NCBI RefSeq assembly: GCF_900460245.1
Contig: NZ_UHIP01000001.1
Coordinates: 434,001 to 498,000 of the forward strand
Reading direction: 5' to 3'
DNA: 64,000 bases
Source of the DNA: Vibrio fluvialis
GTDB lineage: Bacteria > Pseudomonadota > Gammaproteobacteria > Enterobacterales > Vibrionaceae
Both the position numbers and the translations under genes were made by a program. Below are positions 37,392-45,950 of this stretch, one piece after another; position 1 is the stretch's first letter; every line of letters begins with the position of its first letter. The notes beneath the pieces are model-generated. The model was not told the DNA's origin. It searched no databases and saw only the letters and a program-made list of their open reading frames with translations.

Positions 37392-37518
37392 ATTTGCGGC
37401 GATTTTCCGTCTGAGCAGATAAAAACCCTGCGCAGAGAGGCGAATTTTTCCTGTATCTTCGTCACATTTTTCAGTAGAATTCTGCGGTTAAATTCTATTC
37501 ATAAAGTCAAAATCAAAC

Positions 37519-38617
37519 ATGTTTGAAATCAATCCAATTAAAAACCGCATTCAGGATGTGTCAGAGCGCACAAACGTCCTGAGGGGGTATCTTTGACTAT
37601 GACGCCAAGAAAGAGCGTCTAGAAGAAGTCAACGCAGAACTTGAACAACCGGATGTCTGGAACGAACCTGAGCGTGCACAAGCGCTGGGTAAAGAACGTT
37701 CAGCTCTGGAAGCGGTTGTTGAAACCATTAACCAGCTGGATCAAGGTGTCGATGATGTAGAAGGTTTACTGGAACTGGCGATTGAAGCCGAAGACCAGGA
37801 AACATTCGACGAAATCGGCCCTGAACTGGACGAGCTGGAAACTAAGCTGGAACAGCTGGAATTCCGCCGCATGTTCGCCGGCGACCACGACTCCTCTGAC
37901 TGCTACCTGGACCTGCAAGCGGGTTCTGGCGGTACGGAAGCGCAGGACTGGACATCCATGATGCTGCGTATGTACCTGCGTTGGGCAGATGCCAAGGGCT
38001 TCAAAACTGAAGTGATCGAGGTATCGGAAGGTGACGTGGCTGGCCTGAAATCGGCGACCGTTCGCATCGTCGGCGATTACGCTTACGGTTGGCTGCGTAC
38101 AGAAACCGGTGTTCACCGCTTAGTTCGTAAATCACCATTTGACTCAGGCGGTCGCCGTCACACGTCATTTGCGTCTGCGTTTGTTTACCCAGAGATTGAT
38201 GAAAACATCGCGATCGACATTAACCCGGCGGATCTGCGTATCGACGTGTACCGCGCTTCGGGGGCGGGTGGTCAGCACGTTAACACCACGGAATCTGCGG
38301 TACGTATTACCCACCTTCCAACCAACACCGTTGTACAGTGTCAGAACGACCGTTCTCAGCACAAGAACAAAGATCAGGCGATGAAACAGCTTCGTGCGAA
38401 ACTGTTTGAGCTTGAACTGCAAAAGCAGAACGCTGAGAAACAGGCTAACGAAGACGCGAAATCGGACATCGGCTGGGGTAGCCAAATCCGTTCATACGTG
38501 TTAGATGATTCTCGAATCAAAGATTTACGTACCGGCGTTGAAAACCGTAATACACAAGCGGTTCTTGACGGTGACTTAGACAAATTTATCGAAGCTAGCC
38601 TGAAATCAGGTCTTTAA
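37519..38617 (+). CDS. prfB: Peptide chain release factor RF2, with programmed +1 frameshift
   Basis: RF2 ends translation at UGA and UAA. The gene is in two frames: 25 codons from ATG 37519 to CTT, then an in-frame TGA (37594-37596); a +1 shift at CTT-TGA-C continues through 340 codons to the stop at 38617, giving 365 residues, the same as E. coli. The long frame has the codon-recognition SPF motif (KSPFDSGG), the catalytic GGQ in [15 protein letters not shown] (about residue 250) and the RNRT-like [10 protein letters not shown]. Low RF2 allows the shift, so RF2 controls its own amount. lysS follows 32 bases later, the usual prfB-lysS pair. Confidence 0.97.
37582..37597 (+). promoter_or_regulatory. 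prfB +1 recoding site
   Basis: AGGGGGTATCTTTGAC: the internal Shine-Dalgarno-like AGGGGG (37582-37587) three bases before CTT (37591-37593), the UGA stop and the following C that weakens it. All elements of the classic RF2 frameshift are present. Confidence 0.96.
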
Positions 38618-38649
38618 GCTTTTTACCGACAAAACAGGGTACATGCAAA

Positions 38650-40182
38650 ATGACTGATGCTGTTCAAAACGAAACGAATCAAGAACAAATCGCGCAAGAA
38701 GAAAACAAACTGATTGCAGAGCGTCGCAGCAAGTTAGAGCACATTCGTAAGAGTTGTAAGGCGAACGGTCACCCAAATGACTTCCGTCGTGACAGCCTAG
38801 CGGGTGATCTGCAAGCTGAGTTCGGTGAAAAGAGCAAAGAAGAACTGGAAGCGCTGAATCATGTTGTTGCCATCGCAGGCCGTGTAATGGCAAAACGTGG
38901 TCCATTCCTGGTTATTCAAGAGACTTCAGGCCGCATTCAGGCTTACGCATCTAAAGATGTGCAAAAAGCGCTTAAAGAGCAGTATCAAGGCCTGGATATC
39001 GGTGACATCATCGGTGTGAAAGGCGCGCTGCACAAATCCGGCAAAGGTGACCTGTACGTGAACATGGATGAGTACGAGCTGCTGACCAAAGCACTGCGTC
39101 CTCTGCCAGAAAAATTCCACGGTCTGACCGACCAGGAAATGCGTTACCGTCAGCGTTATGTTGATCTGATCGTGAACGAAGATTCACGTAACACTTTCAT
39201 CATTCGTTCTAAGCTGGTGAGTGCAATCCGTAGCTTCATGACTTCTAAGGGTTACCTGGAAGTGGAAACGCCAATGATGCACGTGATCCCGGGTGGTGCT
39301 TCTGCACGTCCATTCGTGACTCACCACAATGCTCTGGATATCGATATGTACCTGCGTATCGCGCCAGAACTGTACCTGAAGCGTCTGGTTGTCGGTGGTT
39401 TTGACCGTGTGTTTGAAATCAACCGTAACTTCCGTAACGAAGGTCTGTCTCCTCGTCACAACCCAGAATTCACCATGATGGAATTCTACCAAGCGTACTC
39501 TGATTACGAAGATCTGATGGATCTGACTGAAGAGATGCTGAGCACGGTTGCGATGAACGTGCTGGGTTCAACTTCAATGCCTTACGGCGATGAAATGGTT
39601 GAGTTTGGCGGCAAGTACGCACGTATGAGCATGCTGGAAGCGATCAAACACTACAATCCGAACCACGCTGAAATCCAAGCTCTGGATTACGATAAAGTGC
39701 AGGATCGTGAGCACATGGTGGCGATTGCGAAATCTGTTCATGTTGAAGTGGAACCGTTCTGGACTTGTGGCCAGCTGCTGGAAGAGATCTTCGGCGAAAC
39801 GGCTGAACCTAAACTGATTCAGCCAACTTTCATCACTGGCTACCCAGCGGACATTTCTCCACTGGCACGTCGTAACGATGATTTCCCATTCATCACTGAC
39901 CGTTTCGAGTTCTTCATTGGCGGTCGTGAAGTTGCAAATGGCTTCTCTGAGCTGAACGACGCGGAAGACCAAGATGCGCGCTTCAAGGCTCAGGTAGATG
40001 CAAAAGATGCGGGCGATGACGAAGCGATGTTCTACGATGCAGACTACATTACTGCACTGGAACACGGTCTGCCACCAACCGCAGGCCAAGGTATCGGTAT
40101 CGACCGTCTGGCGATGCTGTTCACCAACTCTCACACCATTCGTGATGTGATCTTGTTCCCAGCGATGCGTCCTCAACTATAA
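38650..40182 (+). CDS. lysS: Lysyl-tRNA synthetase (class II)
   Basis: Charges tRNA-Lys. The 510-residue dimeric enzyme has an N-terminal OB-fold anticodon-binding domain (about 65-150, with [16 protein letters not shown]) and a class II catalytic core: motif 1 around [21 protein letters not shown], motif 2 [26 protein letters not shown], motif 3 [17 protein letters not shown]. Downstream partner of prfB. A terminator follows. Confidence 0.97.
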   Translation: MTDAVQNETNQEQIAQEENKLIAERRSKLEHIRKSCKANGHPNDFRRDSLAGDLQAEFGEKSKEELEALNHVVAIAGRVMAKRGPFLVIQETSGRIQAYASKDVQKALKEQYQGLDIGDIIGVKGALHKSGKGDLYVNMDEYELLTKALRPLPEKFHGLTDQEMRYRQRYVDLIVNEDSRNTFIIRSKLVSAIRSFMTSKGYLEVETPMMHVIPGGASARPFVTHHNALDIDMYLRIAPELYLKRLVVGGFDRVFEINRNFRNEGLSPRHNPEFTMMEFYQAYSDYEDLMDLTEEMLSTVAMNVLGSTSMPYGDEMVEFGGKYARMSMLEAIKHYNPNHAEIQALDYDKVQDREHMVAIAKSVHVEVEPFWTCGQLLEEIFGETAEPKLIQPTFITGYPADISPLARRNDDFPFITDRFEFFIGGREVANGFSELNDAEDQDARFKAQVDAKDAGDDEAMFYDADYITALEHGLPPTAGQGIGIDRLAMLFTNSHTIRDVILFPAMRPQL

Positions 40183-40200
40183 TTGCTGATAGTGAGTTCA

Positions 40201-40227
40201 AAAGCCGCCATTTATGGCGGCTTTTTT
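40201..40227 (+). terminator. Rho-independent terminator after lysS
   Basis: AAAGCCGCCA (40201-40210) and TGGCGGCTTT (40215-40224), loop TTTA, with seven T. Confidence 0.92.
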
Positions 40228-40450
40228 TATTTAAGCAGTAATAACTTCCATATATGAGGGGTTATCCCCACTGTTTATTTGCCAAGGGATGTGGCTTAAT
40301 CCTGAGCGGTAGTAGAAAGTTTTCTAATTCCTTTCTAGTCTTACATTTGAGACAGATTCTAACCACAAGTCTCGTTAATGTAACGTCAGTGGTGAAGGTG
40401 CCAAATAAGTAGCACTGCAAAATAATTTTATAACAATAAGGATTCAGTTG

Positions 40451-41785
40451 ATGGGCACTCAATTCCGTATGGACTCCGTGCCAGGCTCGTTAATCGTCGT
40501 TGGTGGTACCTACGAGCCGTGGCTTTCGGTATTAGAACAAGTGGGGTGGCGATGTACTCAGTGTGCGGACTTGCGCAAAGCGGATCTGCTGTTTGCTGAA
40601 ACAGGGCCATGTATTGGTATTGTCGATTTAAGCCATGATGAATTTAGCCTCAATGGCATTGCGAATCTGGTGAGCAGCCATAAGCAAGTTCGCTGGCTGG
40701 CGTTTATTCGCGAATCTCAGCTCAGTTCCGATACGATTTGCCAGTTCATTGTGAACTTCTGTATCGACTTCTTTACCGCGCCGATCCCGGACACTCAACT
40801 ACTCAGCACAATTGGCCACCAGCTTGGCATGTTAAAGCTTGAGAAAAAAGTCTGGCCGCATTATGGCTCCAACGGAGACATGGGGCTGATTGGTGACTCG
40901 ATCCCGATGAAGCGTTTGCGTGACCAAATTAAACGTATCGGGCCGACGGACGTCAGCATTCTGATTTACGGTGAAAATGGTTCTGGTAAAGAAACCGTAG
41001 CGAAGGCCATTCATAAAACCTCTTCTCGTTCGCAAAAGCCGTTTGTTTCGGTTAACTGCCGAGCCATGTCAGAAAAGCGGATTGAATGTGAGCTGTTTGG
41101 TATTGGTTGTGATGATGATTCTGTCGCGCCGTTGCTGCTGCAAGCTGATGGCGGAACGCTGCTGCTCAATGACATTCTGACGCTGCCTAAAAGCCAACAG
41201 CTGAACCTCCTACGTTTTCTGCAGGAAGGTACGGTAGATACGTCAAATGGCAGTAAAGCTGTTGATGTTCGAGTGCTGGCCGCGAATTCATCGGACATTG
41301 AGAAAGCGCTAATCGACGGCGATTTCAATGAAGAGCTTTATCACTACATTAACGTGCTGCGCATCAATGTGCCGAGTCTGAAAGAGCGCGCGGCGGATGT
41401 TGCGGTACTGGCGAAGCATTTTTTGCGGGAATACTCCAAAGAGTACAACGCACAAGCTCGCAGCTTTTCGGAAGACGCAATGCGCGCGCTGACTCGTTAC
41501 CACTGGCCAGGTAACGTTCGTGAGTTGATGAACCAACTTAAACGGGTTGTGTTGATGTCCGATACTATCATGCTGGAAGAGGCACATCTGGATTTGCCAA
41601 AGCGCGGCGATGGCAAACGCAGCCTGAAAAGCATTCGCGAACGTTCGGAGCGTGATGCATTGCTGCTGGTATTGGAGTCACATTCAGGACAAGTCTCGAC
41701 AGCGGCGAAAGAGCTGGGGGTATCCCGCGCGACTATGTACCGTTTGCTCAACAAGCATAACTTGATTACCGACGGCACGTTCTGA
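40451..41785 (+). CDS. vpsR: VpsR, c-di-GMP-responsive activator of biofilm polysaccharide genes
   Basis: In V. cholerae VpsR activates vps and other biofilm genes with c-di-GMP. The 444-residue protein has a receiver-like domain (about 10-125, with Asp-59 in GIVDLSHDEF), an NtrC-type AAA+ domain with Walker A GENGSGKE (174-181) and a Fis-type helix-turn-helix (VSTAAKELGVSRATMYRLL, about 418-436). Where sigma-54 activators carry GAFTGA, this protein has ELFGIGCDDDSVAPLLLQA, so that motif is missing, in keeping with VpsR acting on sigma-70 polymerase. The N-terminal half is nearly the V. cholerae sequence. I start at ATG 40451, eight bases after AAGGA; a TTG one codon earlier is less likely. 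Confidence 0.94.
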   Translation: MGTQFRMDSVPGSLIVVGGTYEPWLSVLEQVGWRCTQCADLRKADLLFAETGPCIGIVDLSHDEFSLNGIANLVSSHKQVRWLAFIRESQLSSDTICQFIVNFCIDFFTAPIPDTQLLSTIGHQLGMLKLEKKVWPHYGSNGDMGLIGDSIPMKRLRDQIKRIGPTDVSILIYGENGSGKETVAKAIHKTSSRSQKPFVSVNCRAMSEKRIECELFGIGCDDDSVAPLLLQADGGTLLLNDILTLPKSQQLNLLRFLQEGTVDTSNGSKAVDVRVLAANSSDIEKALIDGDFNEELYHYINVLRINVPSLKERAADVAVLAKHFLREYSKEYNAQARSFSEDAMRALTRYHWPGNVRELMNQLKRVVLMSDTIMLEEAHLDLPKRGDGKRSLKSIRERSERDALLLVLESHSGQVSTAAKELGVSRATMYRLLNKHNLITDGTF

Positions 41786-41793
41786 TGCTTAGC

Positions 41794-41815
41794 CAAGCCA
41801 CCTACGGGTGGCTTG
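41794..41815 (+). terminator. Hairpin terminator after vpsR
   Basis: CAAGCCACC (41794-41802) and GGTGGCTTG (41807-41815) close a TACG tetraloop, a very stable C(UACG)G form. The following TTCATTT is a poor T run, so termination may be partial. Confidence 0.7.
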
Positions 41816-42068
41816 TTCATTTCAGCACACAATATCGGGTTGGCATGGCATGAACACAAACAAATATGTTGCATATTTGGTTATTACTCCGATGAATACA
41901 TTATATCTTTCTGTTATTACGCAAAATGCTGGCGATATTGGTTGTTTTTTCGCTAAGTGTTAATTAAAGGTTGAAGATAATACTCAGTTGCATAGAATTT
42001 AACCGTGAGTCTAGCTCACTGAAAACACACTTCTTTTTGGATTAATGATTTTTGCTTGGAGGCGCATT

Positions 42069-42188
42069 ATGAAACATTTCGTATCGATTCATACCCTTTG
42101 CGCTTCTATTAACGGTTCATCTACCGCGACCGCAGCACCCATGTCTGCCGATCGTCGTTGCGATGATAACAAGAGCAAAGATATCTAA
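42069..42188 (+). CDS. Unrecognised 39-residue small protein upstream of the DUF1127-like gene
   Basis: The ORF begins six bases after a perfect GGAGG (42058-42062). The product starts MKHFVSIHTLCASINGSS and continues with TATAAPMSADRRCDDNKSKD, with two cysteines and a polar tail. It has no strong membrane segment, and I recognise no family. The next gene (42305) starts 116 bases later on the same strand. The 283 bases before it hold no other gene, only an inverted repeat GTGAG/CTCAC (42005-42009/42015-42019). Translation is likely from the binding site alone; function is unknown. Confidence 0.5.
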   Translation: MKHFVSIHTLCASINGSSTATAAPMSADRRCDDNKSKDI

Positions 42189-42267
42189 TTAATCCGTAAC
42201 CTCTGACAGGCTGCGGAAAATGGCAGCTAGCAGGGGTAATCCCAATCAATTCAGCGAAGTAGCGCCA

Positions 42268-42302
42268 TTTTTCCAGTCTTAATTTTCTAAACTGGAGAAA
42301 AA
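42268..42302 (+). promoter_or_regulatory. Hairpin that can mask the ribosome-binding site of the DUF1127-like gene
   Basis: TTTTTCCAGT (42268-42277) can pair with ACTGGA (42291-42296) and, after a small bulge, with AAAAA (42298-42302). The 3' arm contains the GGAG (42294-42297) that serves the ATG at 42305. Translation would need the hairpin to open. Confidence 0.4.
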
Positions 42303-42304
42303 TC

Positions 42305-42556
42305 ATGCGTCATTCTGTTTATCTACAACTAGCCACTCTATTGGTACGTGCTGATCTGCGTCGTGAAGAACGTGAATGGAAACGAAAAGTACGTCGTAGT
42401 GCATTTGATATTCCATGGCACAACGAACATTTACTGAAAGATATCGGCTTGCAAGTGGACGGTCGTCCAATGGGCAGCAGCGTACCTGATGCGATCAAAG
42501 CGGACCGCCGTGTGCGTCATATCCGTCGTGTCTTAAGTGCGCGAATACCGACGTAA
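42305..42556 (+). CDS. Small basic DUF1127-like protein
   Basis: The 83-residue protein is very rich in Arg/Lys (ADLRREEREWKRKVRRS, RRVRHIRRVLSARIPT) and has HNEHLLKDIGLQ, the LLxDIGL signature of DUF1127. Small DUF1127 proteins in other bacteria are linked to RNA binding and to phosphate or stress responses, but none of this is shown for this protein. It has GGAG seven bases upstream within a hairpin. A strong GC-rich stem follows the stop. Confidence 0.6.
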   Translation: MRHSVYLQLATLLVRADLRREEREWKRKVRRSAFDIPWHNEHLLKDIGLQVDGRPMGSSVPDAIKADRRVRHIRRVLSARIPT

Positions 42557-42558
42557 AC

Positions 42559-42590
42559 AAGCGGGGCTGGCTGCTGCGCCAGCCCCGCTT
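42559..42590. terminator. GC-rich 13-bp stem between the DUF1127-like gene and tas
   Basis: AAGCGGGGCTGGC (42559-42571) and GCCAGCCCCGCTT (42578-42590) with a six-base loop. T runs are poor on both strands (TTGTTT on minus), so it may be a weak bidirectional terminator or an mRNA-stabilising stem. Confidence 0.65.
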
Positions 42591-42595
42591 AAACC

Positions 42596-43630
42596 CTAAG
42601 GGCAGGGATTGGAGTAGAGTGTGCCAATTTCCTGAATCTTAAGCAGTAACTCTTCACTCAACTCAAGTTCCAGACTATCAATGTTGGATTTCAGCTGTTG
42701 CAGGTTGGTGGCGCCGATGATGTTGGAAGCCACGAACGGACGCTGATTAACAAACGCCAACGCCATCTGGGCTGGATCGAGGCCAAACTCTCTGGCCAGA
42801 TTGACGTACGCTTCCGTCGCCTTCAAGCCTTGTGGCGTGAAGTAGCGTTGAAAACGTTCGAACAAGCTGCAACGCGCACCCGTCGGGCGGGCGCCATTGA
42901 GGTATTTGCCGCTGAGCACGCCAAATGCCATTGGTGAATAAGCCAGCAGTTTGACACCCTCATAGTGGCTGATTTCAGACAAGCCCACCTCAAAGCTGCG
43001 ATTGAGCAGGTTGTAGGGGTTCTGAATCGAGACCATACGCGGCAAGTCGTGTTTTTCAGCCAGACGCAGATACGTCATCAGCCCCCACGGTGTTTCGTTG
43101 GACACACCGATGTAACGCACTTTGCCCATGCGGACTAAATCACTGAGCGCTTCCAGAGTTTCAATCAGAGTGACTTCTTCCTGCTGATCCGGATAAGGGT
43201 AATTGAGCTGACCAAAGGTATTGGTCTGGCGTTGTGGCCAGTGCAGTTGATAAAGGTCGATGTAGTCGGTTTTCAGGCGGCTGAGGCTGTCGTCGATCGC
43301 TTGATGAATATGACGATGATCGAGCGCCATATTTTCTCTGATATAGGGAACGTTGCGTGGCCCCGCGACTTTGGTCGCCAGAACGACTTTTTCACGCTTA
43401 CCGGATTTTTCCAACCAGTTCCCGATGAACTCTTCGGTTTTACCCTGAGTTTCGGCTTTTGGGGGTACCGGATACATCTCTGCCGTGTCGATGAAATTAA
43501 TGCCACGCTCCAGCGCATAGTCTAACTGGCTGAAGGCCTCAGCCTGCGTATTCTGCTCGCCAAACGTCATGGTACCAAGACACAGTTTACTGATTTCAAG
43601 GCTCGAGTGAGGCAGTTTGGTATATTGCAT
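42596..43630 (-). CDS. tas: NADP(H)-dependent aldo/keto reductase, Tas-like
   Basis: The 344-residue TIM-barrel protein matches E. coli Tas over its full length: MQYTKLPHSSLEISKLCLGT, LGTMTFGEQN, the catalytic Asp/Tyr region INFIDTAEMYPVPP, LYQLHWPQR with the catalytic His, and IGVSNETPWG. Substrate is uncertain; Tas was found as a suppressor of tyrosine auxotrophy in E. coli. I start at ATG 43630, just after AAGGAA. No operon partners. Confidence 0.88.
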   Translation of the reverse strand: MQYTKLPHSSLEISKLCLGTMTFGEQNTQAEAFSQLDYALERGINFIDTAEMYPVPPKAETQGKTEEFIGNWLEKSGKREKVVLATKVAGPRNVPYIRENMALDHRHIHQAIDDSLSRLKTDYIDLYQLHWPQRQTNTFGQLNYPYPDQQEEVTLIETLEALSDLVRMGKVRYIGVSNETPWGLMTYLRLAEKHDLPRMVSIQNPYNLLNRSFEVGLSEISHYEGVKLLAYSPMAFGVLSGKYLNGARPTGARCSLFERFQRYFTPQGLKATEAYVNLAREFGLDPAQMALAFVNQRPFVASNIIGATNLQQLKSNIDSLELELSEELLLKIQEIGTLYSNPCP

Positions 43631-43821
43631 AGCACTTCCTTGTTTGTGTTCGGAACACACCACTTATAGCTTATTGAAACTAAAGCGGCTTTTGATATGA
43701 ATTTCACTATAAGCGAAGAAATGGTCGGAAAGGAAATGAAATTTGTGTCATTCGGTAGCGATGGAACAAGGGCTGGAGCTATTGAAATGCTCGACTACAC
43801 TGAGTAACAGGAGGTGAAGCG

Positions 43822-44127
43822 ATGCATAAACGACAACTCAACAAGTGGATGAACGCGGCACACAAACCGGGCTTTGTTCCGCCTAAAGCCTACGTCATTG
43901 GGTGTGCTGATGCGACTCATTATACGCTGGGCGTTGAGGTGAAACACCATATCGAGCCGCTGCTCGACAGAGGTCAGCCTCTGCATTTTTCGTCATTGAA
44001 TGCCGCCAAAGCTCAGCTGTCGCGTTTGGGGCTGACTCAGGCTTATTTGCGTATGAGTTGCTCATATGAGGAGTGTGGTTTCGCCGGGAGTCAGAAGTTC
44101 AGCGATATTCCGTTACCGCTGCGTTAG
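43822..44127 (+). CDS. Conserved-looking hypothetical protein (101 aa)
   Basis: A strong ribosome-binding site (AGGAGGT, seven bases before the ATG) and normal codon use show that this is a gene. The product begins MHKRQLNKWMNAAHKPGFV and has ATHYTLGVEVKHHIEPLL, LHFSSLNAAKAQLSRLGL and ends with MSCSYEECGF. It has no signal peptide or membrane segment and looks like a small soluble alpha/beta protein. I do not recognise a family with confidence. It is convergent with mutH. Confidence 0.75.
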   Translation: MHKRQLNKWMNAAHKPGFVPPKAYVIGCADATHYTLGVEVKHHIEPLLDRGQPLHFSSLNAAKAQLSRLGLTQAYLRMSCSYEECGFAGSQKFSDIPLPLR

Positions 44128-44144
44128 TCATCAATCGATGCGGT

Positions 44145-44810
44145 TCAGGCGTAGTAGGTCTCGAGAATGCGGGCAGTAAACTGGGTGCGTAAGTAAAAAC
44201 CGCGCGGCAAGGTTTGGATTGGCCGGCCATTTGCGCCATAGGCTTCGGTTTTCACCCGACCGTTGGCAGCTTTGGGGCGCAGTTGCAGCACCTCTCCGTG
44301 GCGCGCACTGATTTCGGATACTTTACCCAGCACGATAAATTCCATCAACTCTTCCCAGTCCGCTTTGAGCTGTGCTTCTTCTTCCGCAGACGGGCTCCAG
44401 ATTAAAGGGGAGCCCACTCGGCGCTCAGCCAGCGGGATTTCCCGCTCGCCTTCAACCGGTATCCAAAGCACGCGCGACAGTTTGTTGCGCACATGGCTTT
44501 GCTCCCAAGTCAGGCCGTGCACTCCGGTCAGTGGCGCAACACAGACGAAGGTGGTTTCCAGCGGCTTCCCGCTATAGCTGATCGGGATGCTTTTAAGTTC
44601 AATCCCCAGTTGCTCAAAGTCCTGCTGAGGTTTGCTCCCGGCACAGGCACCTAAATGCCATTCCAGTAATTGACCAACCCAGCCCTTATCTTTGCGTAGA
44701 TCGGGCGGCACTGTCATTTCGGCTTCACTGGCCAGATCCGCAAAGTTCGCTCCCGCAATGAGTTGCGCGCGCTCTAGCAGTTCTTGTTCGCTCTGGGGTT
44801 CTGGTTTCAT
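44145..44810 (-). CDS. mutH: DNA mismatch repair endonuclease MutH
   Basis: MutH nicks the unmethylated strand at hemimethylated GATC sites when activated by MutS and MutL. The 221-residue protein has the type II restriction-like active site Asp-64, Glu-71, Lys-73 ([11 protein letters not shown]), equivalent to D70/E77/K79 of E. coli, and the DNA-contacting [18 protein letters not shown] region near the C terminus. Length fits (E. coli 229). Its presence implies Dam methylation in this organism. It is divergent from rppH across a 619-bp region full of DnaA boxes. Confidence 0.96.
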   Translation of the reverse strand: MKPEPQSEQELLERAQLIAGANFADLASEAEMTVPPDLRKDKGWVGQLLEWHLGACAGSKPQQDFEQLGIELKSIPISYSGKPLETTFVCVAPLTGVHGLTWEQSHVRNKLSRVLWIPVEGEREIPLAERRVGSPLIWSPSAEEEAQLKADWEELMEFIVLGKVSEISARHGEVLQLRPKAANGRVKTEAYGANGRPIQTLPRGFYLRTQFTARILETYYA

Positions 44811-45429
44811 AAAAAGTGCCGTTAGAAAAAAGGCGATTGTAGCAAATTTTCGGCGGGTGAGGATCGTGGAGAAAGAATGATCAATGTGAGTAAAAGATCT
44901 ACTATTAACGAGTTATCCACAGTTGAGTCACTAAAGTAAACGAAATTAATGTGATATGTATGCATAAACAGGGGTTTTTGTACGATTCGCTGGGAGGCTA
45001 GTGTGCTGGAAAAGCGCATTTTCTCCAATGTGTGTGGATAACAGCGTGATTGGTGGATCTTTGAGCGCTTTAAGTGGGCGAATGATCTTTCATCATTTTT
45101 CAATCAAGCTTATTCGCTGATTTATGTTTTAAATTATGATTTTTAACAATAAATTTGTTTTTTTTTCTGCTGGTGATAGCAATGCGATGTGACTAGTATG
45201 ACGGATTTTTTGCACAGTTCACGAGCTTCTGCACATGGTTATTCACAGAAAACGTGAATAAATGTGGTCTATGTCGCACTCTTCTGTTGATAACTTAAGT
45301 TTTGAGCAAAACTTATTCAATTTGAATGTTATCCGCAATAAATATCGTGTGAATCACATTAGTAAGTTTGCTCCCGTTGGGGATATGTGGAAAAATCAAA
45401 GCAATTAAGATTTTACTAGAGGTTTGCCA
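44811..45429. promoter_or_regulatory. DnaA-box cluster between mutH and rppH (DARS2-like region)
   Basis: No gene is visible in these 619 bases. Matches to the DnaA box TTATNCACA are at 44913-44921 (plus, TTATCCACA), 45033-45041 (minus, TTATCCACA) and 45239-45247 (plus, TTATTCACA). One-mismatch copies are at 45253-45261 (minus), 45285-45293 (minus, TTATCAACA) and 45329-45337 (plus, TTATCCGCA). Three boxes lie within 45239-45293, two of them head to head. There are five GATC sites in 44862-45087 and an AT-rich stretch at 45119-45170. E. coli DARS2, which regenerates ATP-DnaA, lies next to mutH. Function here is inferred. Confidence 0.7.
45239..45261. repeat. Head-to-head DnaA boxes, core of the mutH-rppH cluster
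   Basis: TTATTCAC (45239-45246) and GTGAATAA (45254-45261) are a perfect inverted repeat with seven bases between. Each arm is a DnaA-box core (TTATTCACA and TTATTCACG). A third box, TGTTGATAA, follows at 45285-45293. Confidence 0.65.
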
Positions 45430-45948
45430 GTGATAGATGGCGATGGTTACCGACTCAATGTGGGTATTGTGATTTGTAACAACCATGGTCAGGTATTCTG
45501 GGCGAAACGATACGGGCAACACTCATGGCAATTCCCGCAAGGTGGAATTGATGAGGGTGAATCTCCTGAGCAGGCGATGTTTCGGGAGCTTTACGAAGAG
45601 GTTGGCTTAACGAAGAAGGACGTCAAAATCATTGCGACCAGTCGGCATTGGCTAAGATACAAGTTGCCAAAACGTTTGGTGCGATGGGATTCGCAGCCTG
45701 TCTGTATTGGACAAAAACAGAAATGGTTCTTACTGCGTCTGGAATGTGATGAATCAAAAATCAACATGCAGCGTGGTAATGCCCCTGAATTTGATGGTTG
45801 GCGCTGGGTGAGTTACTGGTATCCGGTGAGACAAGTGGTCTCTTTCAAACGTGACGTTTATCGTCGGGCGATGAAAGAATTTGCGTCATTGGCGATGCCG
45901 TTTAAAGAACGTAAAGTAAAAGGTAAGCGCAAAAATCGAAGAGGATAG
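45430..45948 (+). CDS. rppH: RNA pyrophosphohydrolase RppH
   Basis: RppH removes pyrophosphate from mRNA 5' ends and so triggers RNase E decay. The 172-residue Nudix protein has the full Nudix box [20 protein letters not shown] plus VGL (about 38-60) and the RppH-specific [19 protein letters not shown] and [18 protein letters not shown] choose GTG 45430 ([10 protein letters not shown]), seven bases after GAGG and matching the family N terminus, rather than the TTG two codons upstream. The tail is basic ([11 protein letters not shown]). ptsP follows after two bases. Confidence 0.95.
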   Translation: MIDGDGYRLNVGIVICNNHGQVFWAKRYGQHSWQFPQGGIDEGESPEQAMFRELYEEVGLTKKDVKIIATSRHWLRYKLPKRLVRWDSQPVCIGQKQKWFLLRLECDESKINMQRGNAPEFDGWRWVSYWYPVRQVVSFKRDVYRRAMKEFASLAMPFKERKVKGKRKNRRG

Positions 45949-45950
45949 AG

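Noticed and set aside
37519-37597. prfB as a broken gene with a premature TGA
   Set aside because: All elements of the RF2 programmed frameshift are present and the rest of the frame is intact.
42004-42020. CRP site before the 39-residue ORF (GTGAG...CTCAC)
   Set aside because: The TGTGA/TCACA half-sites are imperfect and the spacing is seven rather than six.
44811-45429. The DnaA-box cluster as chromosomal origin oriC1
   Set aside because: The usual neighbours (mnmG, mioC, rnpA/rpmH-dnaA) are missing and no ordered 13-mer AT repeats are seen. The mutH neighbour points to DARS2 instead.
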